DNA of 64,000 nt from Nemopilema nomurai (Eukaryota > Cnidaria > Scyphozoa > Rhizostomeae > Rhizostomatidae): assembly GCA_003864495.1 (NCBI GenBank), contig ML133478.1:45629-109628 (forward strand), written 5' to 3'. How positions within the stretch are numbered: the stretch's first letter is position 1; every line of letters starts with the position of its first letter. Of the stretch, positions 13,185 to 23,825 are shown piece after piece. The position numbers and the translations under genes are program-made. The notes beneath the pieces are model-generated. The model saw only the letters and a program-made list of their open reading frames with translations. It did not search any database and had not been told where the DNA came from.

Positions 13185-15091
13185 AATAAACTGATTTTTT
13201 CGTCTGCAGTTAAGGCTGTTCTAAATTTGCCGCTAAAAAGTTGATGTACCAAATCTTTATTGCATTTATCTATCTTAAAACGCATGTAGATTACGTTTAT
13301 TGGTGTTTTCAATTTGAATTACTTCGCATTTGTACATACAGCAGATGGTGTTCAGCTTTAAAAAGTTGCACTTCTTGTTTAGGACTCTAAGCTTGACACA
13401 TGTGAAACACAAATCCATGACAAGATTGAAAATCACACGTACATCACTACGATGCATTTGTGAATGGGAGTTGGGTGAGAAGCAGTGATATACCCTGACA
13501 ATAATGCAAGGGTTTTAGGGGGCTTAGTTGCTCAGCCATCGTCAAAAGATATACACAAGAAGTCACATGCCTCATTGACATCCGGGATGTCATGTCTCCA
13601 TATCAACCCACCCCATATGCATATCCTTGTTTAGGCGTACCATCTTTGGGGTGCGAGGCAACAGTCGACGCTGACAGATGACAACCACCAGGGACAGCTG
13701 TCCGGCCTCAGTCGTTGCAAATTGCTCTTACAAATATTCGTTTTATGCAATGCCTTGAAACGTCAGCCCACGTAAAGACAGAATGAAGAAAGAAAGGCCC
13801 ATAGGCATGGAGCACTCAACCAAATTCTGTTGGTCCAGATTAGCAAATTTGTTTAACTGATATTCTTAAAAATATAAATTTTTGTAACAAACCTCAACTC
13901 AACTAAACATGTTTAACTTGACATTCCAATTTCTATTTACCCTTAGAAACTTCACAATCAAAAAACGATGAAAATATACCATTCACGATAAAAATCATAT
14001 GTTCTAGGGCAAAAGACTTAAGAGATAAGCCAGAGAGTGGTTATTTCTGGAACCGTTTACGTGTGCAAATGATTACCCCGTTACAGCGGAAACCCCAAGC
14101 TGTAGGGTAATCATACTTTTGGGACATTCTGATTCAGCATTTACGGGTAACGTGGAAATCAGAGATCCCCCTTAAATTATCCAATCAATTTAACAGTGAC
14201 TAAACAAACGGTGAAAAATCACTTCTTTGACCGGGAATATGGTATAATAGCATGCATTGAAGATACGAGTTTTTGGATTAAATCAAAACATTCTTTCAAT
14301 CATTTCATTTCTGAAAAGGCTAACATTTAACAAAAATACTAAAATTCCCTTCGCACTATGTTTCCAAATCAACACATGATTCATTACAAAGACGGTAATC
14401 AGTTTATGCCCCTTATGCCCCTTATTAGAGCCTTTGATGCTCGGGGTAAATGCAATGGCGTTTATTGCACCCTAGCTACATCTCAGAATATTCTCAACGA
14501 AACGACTAGATGTTTGTCGATGAAGAAACAATACTTTGTTCTTCAACCTGCCAGGTATATGTTGAGCTTAACAAGGGGGGGGTGTCTATTTGGGGAATGT
14601 TTACATCGGTAATACAGTTGGGGCGAATGGCTTTCATTTTACAATGGAAAAAGGGGAGCGCTAATCAATGACGTTTATTTCGTAAACAGCATTCCTGATG
14701 GAGAAATTTTAGAGAAAATCAAGCATGTGAGCTACATTTTATCAACCGTATAATTTTTATTTACAGTTCCATTTCCAGTTGGTATCAAATAAAGATTTTC
14801 CTCAGGTCTAAAGACCAACGGAAGATTAACTGTAATCATTTTTTCCACCGAGGCCAATCAGTGTCTTTAATCACCCGTCTTTAATTGCCTGCCTGTTGAA
14901 AGTTAAATAGCACATAAAATTACAAGATGAATCCAGCAAGATTCACATCTTTTCAAATAGAATCTTTGATTCAGATGTTAAAACAAAACAAGTGAACTGA
15001 AGAAGCCAAAAGTGGAAAAGGGGTGACTTGCAAATGAAAAGCTTCGGTTGCATTAGATATAAATAAAAAAGCGCAAGATGAAAAACCTTGG
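13185..15091. other. Convergent 3' flanks of PACRG and AGPAT
   Basis: The two genes converge here. An AATAAA overlaps the region just after the PACRG stop. A plus-strand open frame at 14358-14612 has an ATG but no recognisable similarity or splice context. Nothing else is supported. Confidence 0.45.
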
Positions 15092-18000
15092 TCAGTTCTC
15101 CTTCTTCAACTCAGCGCCAACTCCATTCTGTGCCTGGCCATCAAAAGGCTCTTGATTTAGGCCAGTATGTTGTTTGTTCTCCTTCTGCTGCTCTCTTTGC
15201 TTCGAGGACAAACCAAAAGAGCTGCTACGTTTCGTGTCGGCATAGTAAAACAAGAGCTTCACCACGATGAACCCTGCAGGGACAAACGCATTCACGTGTA
15301 ATTAACAGACCAGGAATGCTAAAAACGAGCAAAATGCAAGCAACAAGTGGTCAACAACTTAGCAAGTAGAGTATTGTGAGAAACATCGTCAAAAAATTAA
15401 AGCTCAACCCTAAAATGTCTTCAAGATTGCACGAAATATTGCACCCAACTCAAGACATTTGCTTGGGAGGAGCTGATATCTCAATAATCACATTATTAGG
15501 CATCCGACACCATACGATGGTCTCACAAACTGGTACAAATTAAGTACCACCTCGTACTTGCTTTGCGACAAGTCTTTATAGAAAACGTAAGAACATACCT
15601 AGCACTAGGGACAGAGCAACCATGCCAAACATCGAGTATGAAAAAGAGGACACCATATGTTTGATGGCGTACAAAATCGGGATGCCCAAAACGACTTGCC
15701 ATGCGAGCACAATGATCAGGTTGGAATAACGCTTGGGGAAGTGGACTACGTCCGCAGGGAACGCCCCGTTCTTGAAATATTCGTCTAAGACTGCATCCTG
15801 CGACGAGATAAGAAACGTGTTGATTACCCACAGCAGTTCAAGAAGACGATTTGGGGAAGGAATTTTCTGCACAAAAAGGGCATGATGAGCAAAATATCGA
15901 TATGAGTGCAAGAACCTCAACAACTATGCTTGCATCTCTTATCAATCTCTTGTTAAAGTACTATTGCCTATTGTCCCACTGGCCAATGTTCCGGGCATAA
16001 ATGAAGCATGCAGTGCTTATGAAAATCAAGGCATTTTATTGGAAAAGACACCAGCATAAACACGTATTTTTGCACGAAAAAACATACTAATTTTTGCTTG
16101 AACGACCTAGTCAAATACTCATGGGAGGTCTTAGAAAGAAAAACTAAAAAACTCGACACTGGCTAATCATGAACCGAGTGACTTGATGAAGACGTGCTGG
16201 AACTTAAAACCATTTTCCCATCTATCTATAATAAAGTGTTAACCTCGCATTACAAAAAAAGAAAATTTGAAGTTCCTCTCTAGCAGTCTATTCAGCTTTA
16301 AGCAGGTATTTGCCACAATCAAAATTAACTCTAAGTCTGCAAACCAAGAAACTTCAACGCTGCAAAAAGATTGCATGCTAAAGCTTAAAAGTTATGTTTG
16401 AAAGCGCGAAAAGGGAAATTGACGGCTTTAAAGGGCGAAACATTACAAGCAGTGAGGAAAAGGCTGAAATATTAAATGACGTCACATTATATACTTGCCT
16501 TTTCTTTGTACAGCTCCTTACACCATTCTGATGTGTCTTCTATTGATTCAGTTGGAACATCTTTCATTTCGATTCGTCTGAAGGAGGATAATTTTTTAGA
16601 AATAAATACTCAAGAACTGCTAAAATGATGATAGTGTTCTGTAATCTAGATACATGCAAAAAAAGCCTTGACCATGTTTGAATATTACAAGGCCTGCTTT
16701 TTCACCAGTACTATAAACAAAACACTTGTGATTCGAGGGAACACTGACACTTCTACTGTCCTGTGTCCGGCTAACAGTTAACCCTTCATTTTTCAACGAT
16801 CCTCAGTGGAGCTTACCTCAAATATAAGTGTGTCTTGATCTTTCCACCGTTTATAAGAGTTTTCAAATTAGCCTTTTCCGGATCGGCAAATGCTACCTCG
16901 ATGTCATAAATGGCTGGAACTGAAGAAGATTTGCTGCGTTAAACTACAAAATGGATGCTAAAATGCAACTCTATTGCCTTCAGGGCAGGCCTTTTCGTGA
17001 TAAAAGTTTTGCAAGGGCGACGAACTGCCCGCATGGTTCAGCTCACGAGGGCGATCGCCCGTCTAACAATATTTGTTAAAAGGAAGTCCTTCATGACCTG
17101 AGGGGAAATGAGGGTATTATCTCCGAACGATTGCCTAATGTTTGATGTAATGATTTATAATGTGTGAATGAATGTAATGATTTATAATAATATGTATTAT
17201 TTTCGTATAATTGGGCAATCTAGCTTGGTCGTCTTTCCGCCTAAGTGTTTTGGAGTCTGTCTATATTTCAATGGAAAATCCCATTCTTTGTAGACAGAAA
17301 GAGTTCGTCTTTTCCCTTGGGCTCTTCTAAAGTTAGGTGTTAAGTAGCGCTGATAGGTCAATTATAACCAATCACGCGCTCTTCTTGTCACCCTCTAGTG
17401 TTTTCGAGCCGCAACTGGCTATTTATTTTTTCAGCTTTTGGTTATTTTCCGACGTTTGCATACTCTAAGGAGTGTCGGACGAGAAAGTGCTTTTAGTATG
17501 CAAAAACTTGTTCCACTTTTGATTGCCATTGTGAAGATTTATAATGACCTTTCGTATAGGAATACCGTGACTTTTAGAAACGGACAAAGAGAAAACACGT
17601 TTGGCCAGCTAAGAAAAAACATAAAAGATCAGACTTGAGATCAAAGTTCTTCTTCAGAGTATGAATCGCAATCTTATTCCGACTCGCTTGAAATGTTCTC
17701 TCCCTCGTCCTCTCCGATGGCATCGTCTATGTTTTCATATTCTTTTGGAGCCTCAACGCAAAGCCTTTTACTTTGAGGCTCCTCTACAACAGTCTTTCGA
17801 TTTTTCTCCAAACAAATATCAGCAGCCCGTTCTAGTATCGAATTGAATACTGAGTACTGAATTGAATTATAGAGACAGCAAAAATAGCCACATGCTCTTG
17901 CTTTCTCTTGTGGGCGACACATGTTTTTGCGAGGGCGGTCAACTGCCCGCGTCAATGATCTGGCGGGGGCGAGGGCGATGGCGAGGGCGGGGGCGGGGGC

Positions 18001-20300
18001 GATGGCGGCGATGGCCAGGGCGGGGGCGGGGGCGATGGCTTTGGCGATGGCCAGGGCGGGGGCGATGGCCAGGGCGATCGCCCGCGTAAAACGAAAAGGC
18101 CTGCTTCAGAGGTGTACTTTGACGATTTGGATTGGGGGAGGAATGTAAAAGAGTGAATTTACCGACCAAATTTAAACTCTTGCTAGTCAATGTATATACT
18201 ACGAAAATACCAAGATACCTGATTCTTTCAATGCGTGAACTGTGAAGGCAAAGCCTTTAGGCCTTGGTAGCAAATGATGCTTCAATGGTTGTATTCCTTT
18301 TGACAGGGCAAATTCTTGACTTGCCTTTAACTTGGCAGGAGTCATGCGAGTGCCTTCTGCAAAGATTCCTATCTAGATTGTGAAAGAATAATTCTACATC
18401 AACCGGAAATGTATTATTACAAAAAGAAGGAAAAAGATTAATGAATAATATAGTTTTCTGTTATTCTACTTATATCATTTTAGCCTGAATGAGCCCTTCC
18501 ATTTTTGCAGGCATTTCAAAGAAATAGTTGACCAAAGTTTCCTACTTTTAACAGCGTTAGTAAATAAACTGACTAATAAGCATATGATAGTCACATTAAA
18601 TATCAAACTTTTGGTGGCAGCAGTAATCTAAATACCACAAATAGTCCCACTTAAAATAATTCCAAACTATCATCATGATGACCCTTTCAAATTGAAATGT
18701 AAAAAACTATAGCTATTGGCAGCAAGCAGTGATGGTGTCACCAACTAAAAGCAAGAACCTTTACATTAATCTTGACAACTGGCATAGTCTTGAATAAAGT
18801 ACAATATAAAAACAACAACATTGGTTATCATTTATAATCTAATTTTGTAAAGCATAAAAAACACAAAAAACTTACTAAATATGGGATAGGGTATTCATTT
18901 AGAGCTCTGAGGGAATTCTTTATTGTGTTTTCATCTTTCTGCCAGTTTCTTTTGAGAAATGAAAACTCTAGGAACCACCATGTCCATCCGATTGTAGGAA
19001 CGTACTTCAAGTCATTTTTCATAAAACATTTTGCAGTCTGGAGAATAAAAAAGAACTAACTAACGGAACACAAAAATACATCCTCAATACTAAAAAATTA
19101 TTACAATTTTAAGGGGAAAAGTCCTTTTAAAACTAAAGCTAGAAATTGAAAGCAATTAATTTTTTTACTTGGTTGGTGCATTATGACAACTTACAACACC
19201 AAGATTATGCACCTTATTTGATAATTTGGATTGTGGTAGCTGAGTGAACACTGGATACAACAAAAGCATCACCAAAATTTATCAAGTTCATACAGAGCTA
19301 GCTGACAAATAAGTAATAAAAAAAATTATTGAGATTAAAATTTTGAAAATTTTGCAACGCACCCCCAAGATGCCTTTTCGCTCTGCTATTATGTAACCAA
19401 CTAACCAATCAATATCACTTCTATGATTGGGCATAAGCATTGCAGATTCATTGCCAATTTTTTCATAATCTTCCTGTTTTCCATAAAACGTAATGTCTAT
19501 ATCTGCCCACCATTCACCAGTAAATGTCAGCTCTAAATTTAGAAAAAAGGTGCTCAACTCTTACTCATGTAATCAACTATGCCCAGATAACAGCTTAAAT
19601 ATTGTCAAGATTTTCTTTATATTATAATAGATGTATAGGATTTTAATCTAGTACAATAACAAAAAACACTGTAAATTCAAATGGTTGATTAAAAATTGCT
19701 ACATCTAAAATATGCCACAATATTAACAACGAAGAAAGGTATTCTTGCAAAAAAGATGTAGAATTAATACAAGCAAAACAGTGATTGACACAAATGACAA
19801 GAGGTAGTTAGCAAGCAACATAACAAGACCAAAAGCCAAAGAGCATATAACTTGCTGCAAGTAAGCGTGGTGAGGAAGTGACACAAAATAAAAGCATTTT
19901 TATTCCATGACTTGTTCTTGCCCATCAATTTTGTCACCAATAATTTATAGACGAGAAAAATTTGATGGCTGACTGAGCTGACTTGAAAAATAAAAATTTG
20001 ACAGGCTGAAAGTGCTTTGGAAGAAGTGTATTTTGGGGTTGAGCTGACTCTATCTCTACTTGCTACCTGCATTATCAGATTTCAGACAAAATAAACAACA
20101 CATTGAGTGATTGTTACAGTACCTGCCAGGTAAAGATAAGATATCTTTGATATTAGTCTTCTGTACAAAGACCTGCTGAACGGCCATATCATGAGAACTA
20201 GGATTTGCAAGCAGTTCATGACCAATCCAGAAATCAGAAAGAATATTATCATCCATAAATGAACCACAGGGGATCGTTTGAAAGTTCGGATTAGAGACAT
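15092..20300 (-). CDS. 1-acylglycerol-3-phosphate acyltransferase (AGPAT3/4 or plant LPAT2-like)
   Basis: Eight exons: 20300-20123, 19532-19363, 19037-18876, 18372-18219, 16919-16817, 16577-16499, 15797-15599 and 15273-15092. They sum to 1227 nt, 408 residues. The enzyme acylates lysophosphatidate to phosphatidate in the ER membrane. Visible features are an N-terminal membrane segment, block I NHRSDIDW with H96 and D101 (HX4D), the YVPTIGWTWWFLE segment, block III EGTR at 176-179 and LLPRPKGF. Two C-terminal hydrophobic helices (about 298-350) precede a charged tail. The exon ending at 16499 uses a GC donor (AAG then GCAAGT). The 5' exon has an in-frame stop upstream of the ATG and an acceptor 17 bases before it. 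A DNA-transposon relic occupies the intron between the fourth and fifth coding exons. Confidence 0.93.
17674..17955 (-). pseudogene. Open frame inside the transposon relic
   Basis: About 80 residues with a hydrophilic middle and a strongly acidic C-terminus, ending at a stop near 17674. Composition looks protein-like rather than random, but no family is recognised and there is no clean start codon. It is probably a fragment of an element-encoded protein. Confidence 0.3.
17945..18085. repeat. GGGCGATGGC-type G-rich minisatellite
   Basis: Tandem variants of gcgatggccagggcgggg run for about 140 bases at the right subterminal part of the transposon relic. They create open frames in several frames (Ala/Arg/Gly or His/Arg repeats) that are not genes. 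Confidence 0.8.
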
Positions 20301-21639
20301 CTTCGTCTAATTGGATCCTAAATCAAAAGATATTCAGTATTAATGTTCTGATGAATACAAATAGATTATTCAAGATAGATGGCTATAACATTCGAACTTT
20401 ATCCATAATTTGTTTACATGGTTTCAACATTTTTCAAGAATTTTGAAGGCAGCATCAAAGCATATTTTTAATTATTGGCTTCAGCCCACTGCTTAACTAT
20501 ATTCACTGCTTGAGATAATGGAAACTGGGCATGAGCGACGTTTAGATGATTCTACCTTCGACTGTGCAGAGCACAAAGTCCACCACTCCGTAGTGATTTC
20601 ATTTAATCGAGTCAACATAATAATGGCATTCAGTTTTTTCTAAATAATTGCAAAGTCAACAAAAGGAAAAAAGTGACAAGCATTTGCCGGGTATTCTACT
20701 TTAAGCGAACCGGCGCGTCCCTTACTTTCCTTAGCGCCTAGGCCAGGGCCTGCATAATAACACATGAAGTAGGCAAAGGGTAGATCGAGAAATAAGCAGT
20801 TTCAGGTAATATGTAGGTAGCCTCCCCTAGAAAAGAAGCATGAATAATGTTAATTACCAGCTTACTTTGTAATTAGAGACTGCTGCTGCAAGTAAGAGAG
20901 AGATAAGGACCGCCTTCTTTCATGTTGTCATGCCAGGAACATGCTGGCTTTGTGTTGCTGCAGTTGCTCCATAACAAAGAAGAAAGGGGCCCAAAGTCTC
21001 TCGAACAGCCGCGCACAAAGAAAGGATTTGTTTTAGATGTTTTCTTACTTATAAAATCTAGATCTTTAGCAGCTACCTTCAAAACACATATATCTAAGCT
21101 GCCAGACATATTGAAGAGGATTTCAAGTCATGTGTTCTAGTTGACTAGTTAAAGAGGAATTAACTTTGTACAATTTGAGAGGATTAGCGACCCATAAAAC
21201 TGTATTCTTGTATCCAACTGCTAATCCAATGAAATAGCCGATCATAGGACATTGTAAGATTTGCATATTCAAATTACCTTTGCAAATTTCAACTCTAACT
21301 TTATGGAGCTTTTTAGGCGCAACAATCGATACTTTCTTTTTACCTACCAAATTACAAACAGAAACGTAGGAAATCGCGAATATTCCTTTAGCCTTTCCGT
21401 ATAAAAAATATTAAATTTATTTTCGTTTATTTGGTTTCCGGAGCATAAATACTAATACGTTTCTGGTTACCCAGAAATAAACCGACTTGTCCCAAGTCCC
21501 AAGTTTACCTATATTATAGCTCCATCAAGAAAACATTACACTAGTTCTTGATTCAAATAATTGTACAGTACAGAAAGCTTGTCGAAAATATATGATTTTG
21601 CATCAACCTTAAATAGATTCAGAAGCTCAAATTCATACC
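20301..21639. other. 5' flank of AGPAT, possible extra exons
   Basis: The AGPAT 5' exon starts at an acceptor near 20317. A minus-strand segment at about 21280-21343, between an acceptor-like GTAG and a GTAATT donor, reads a lysine-rich peptide and could be an exon, but no family was recognised. The rest shows nothing clear. Confidence 0.3.
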
Positions 21640-21788
21640 TCAAGCATCAATCTCATAAACAGTTTTTCTCCTTACCTCAATGAAGTTCTTAGTCCCATCT
21701 ATGGGCAGTAAAGATGCATAGAAAATAACAGAGCCGTCAAGCTCTATCAAAGCCGCCAAGATTATGCAAGACTCGTCTGGACATTTTC
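21640..21788 (-). CDS. Candidate TSEN15-like C-terminal exon
   Basis: After an acceptor (TTTAG, AG at 21790-21789) a minus-strand frame reads KCPDESCIILAALIELDGSV then IFYASLLPIDGTKNFIE. The hydrophobic pattern LA..(I/L)E.DG(S)(V)(I)(F/Y)Y resembles the last beta strands of the tRNA-splicing endonuclease subunit SEN15 (human LAIVESDSTIVYYKL). Two ends are possible: read-through to TGA at 21642-21640, or a GTAAGG donor at 21675-21670. Upstream exons were not found. The call rests on a short match, so it is tentative. Confidence 0.35.
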
Positions 21789-22683
21789 CTAAAGCAAGAG
21801 CTTAATGGTGTTAATGGATTTGACATGTCAAAAAAATGAAAACGCCAAAACTTGAGAAGATGGTGTAAAACCACAAAAACAGTATTGTAGATTCTAGTAT
21901 GGAATGAACTGCAAATATTGTGTATCTTTGCTTCGCAAGGGCATCTTTGATTTACAAGGCATAGTCTTTTTCTATGGTTGATTGGGGTCGCTGCTTGACT
22001 ACACGACGTGATTGAAGTTTAGGAGTTGTAATTGTATAAACGAAATCTCTTAGACGGTTTAACTAAGCTTCTCTGTTATTCCAAATTCTAGGCTCCAGTT
22101 TTCCAATAAATACTTGGATAATGAATATTGAGAAATTATTTCATTCTATATTCTTGACAACTGGCTTCGTATCGAAATTCTGGCGATTTCAAGCAACTTT
22201 GTATGCCTCAGTTCCCTGTTCTTATCACGTGAAAGGCCTACCAAAGCCTACAATACTTGTAGCATATATTACTCTCTTGATGTTTTTGTGAATAAAAAAA
22301 AGCAATATGCCAAATCTTGGTGAGATTAATTCAAACAGTTTTGGCAGACTTTTTGCAAGCTCTAATTCGAAGGGATACCATTCAGTGAAGACATGGGTTG
22401 CAAAAGCTTCTGAAAAACAGTTAAAAGCAAAGTCTGAAATTCTTCAGTTACCAGACTCCATAGTGGGTCCTTCTATGTCACTAAACTTGATTCTTAGCCC
22501 TCCCAGGTTTAATTTTGTGGCGCCGTCTTTAAAGACAGATACCTTTAGTTACGATTAGACTGTATAGTAATCCTTTTTTGCAATTTATGTAAAATAATTT
22601 TCATAGAACGTGAAAATAGGGCCTTTCTATCGGTAGGTTAAGTCCGAAAATGTTACATAAAGCATACACCCATAAAGTTGCTG

Positions 22684-22738
22684 AAAACGCCCCTATTATC
22701 AACTACCCCCCCTTAAATTTACTCTGGATCCGCCCCTG
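22684..22738. mobile_element. Solo end of a hAT-type MITE
   Basis: The sequence ends ctggatccgcccctg, which resembles the terminal inverted repeat CAGGGGCGGATCCAG common in animal hAT MITEs. The opposite end was not located. Confidence 0.3.
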
Positions 22739-23746
22739 TCTAATCGTTCACTGTCATTTAGGGTAAACTGGTGCATACCCAAAGTTGCAACTTTAGAAAG
22801 TTTTAAAATGCACATGACTCTGACGCAGAAACATGGCAAAAATGTCAGATGCGGCTAGAGAACTTACTCCGCTATATCAAATATATTTTGAATGGCCTGT
22901 TTTGAACAAAGAGAGTAACAATGGTTTTTCTACAGCGAATATTCTCAGACAATCATTCAAGGATACAAGTAAGTTGCAGCTGTCCGGAGGAGTGCAAACA
23001 AAACTGCAACTAGATGGCGTTATCATCAGCTCCATTTGATTATTTGAAGAGAACACAGTCACAAATAGATAAGCTTTTAGAATCTCCATCAAACAAGGAT
23101 TAGTCAATGAAAAACGGCATAAGATGTTTGTGATTAAAGTGAGTCAAACTGGAAATTAAACATCGATAAAGTAAATTAAAGTGAGTTTCTATTGAACAGA
23201 ACCCAGTGCTATTTGCTCTGGTTGTGAAACAAGCAATCGTTTTCGCAGACTTCCGCCGATGCTTGTCAATAGGTCATCCTGAGTGAATTCGTTAAGCTTT
23301 GAAAGTAATTTTCAAGCGAAACATCGCACAGAGGGTTGTCTAACAGGAAATACATTTGAGAAGCGACAATCAGATAAATTTTGAGCGCTTCGTGCGTCAA
23401 ATATTAACATGAGTGTATTCCAAGGTCCAAAATGTTTCACAAATATGAAAAAATAAGTAAGCATTTGGAATGCGCTAGATAAGTAAGCATTTGGAATGAA
23501 GGGTCTTTCGGAAATGAAACGTTTATAACGTTTTAATGAAAGGCATTTATATCTCCAATCTCCAAATGACCTCTCATGGGTCTCCCAAATAACTGCTATC
23601 GATTTGTTGTCATGAGCAGTTAAGAACTAGTTCTCTTATGTAATCTTGGTATCACGCAATCATACATCAAAACTGACTACTCAAGTTCAATCTGATTTGA
23701 CTGAAGAGCCGGGGAGACGTCATTTGCGGTAGTGACAGACTAGTGT

Positions 23747-23825
23747 TATGTTGTTGTTGTTGTTGTTGTTTAATCTATATTGTTGTTGTTGTTGTTGCTA
23801 TTGTTGCTGCTGTTTTTGTTGCATA
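23747..23825. repeat. (TTG)n microsatellite
   Basis: Two runs of TTG repeats are separated by a short break and followed by TTGCTGCTG variants. Confidence 0.9.

Larger units (their letters stand above)
16985..18104. mobile_element. DNA-transposon relic with inverted ends, in an AGPAT intron
   Basis: The left end GCAGGCCTTTTCGT at 16985 is matched in inverted orientation at 18104. Both ends continue into G+C-rich sequence with GGGCGATCGCCC-type palindromes. TTCAG flanks the element at 16979-16983 and 18105-18109, a possible target duplication. Inside are a minus-strand open frame at 17674-17955 with an acidic C-terminus and a segment at about 17440-17530 repeated near 62960-63062. No transposase motif was recognised, so superfamily is open (P- or hAT-like ends are possible). 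Confidence 0.5.

Noticed and set aside
17862..18190. Open frames of Ala/Arg/Gly or His/Arg repeats
   Set aside because: They arise from the G-rich minisatellite in the transposon relic and exist in several frames on both strands.
22307..22558. Plus-strand ATG frame of 83 codons
   Set aside because: Composition is moderately protein-like but there is no recognised family, splice context or partner, so it was not called as a gene.
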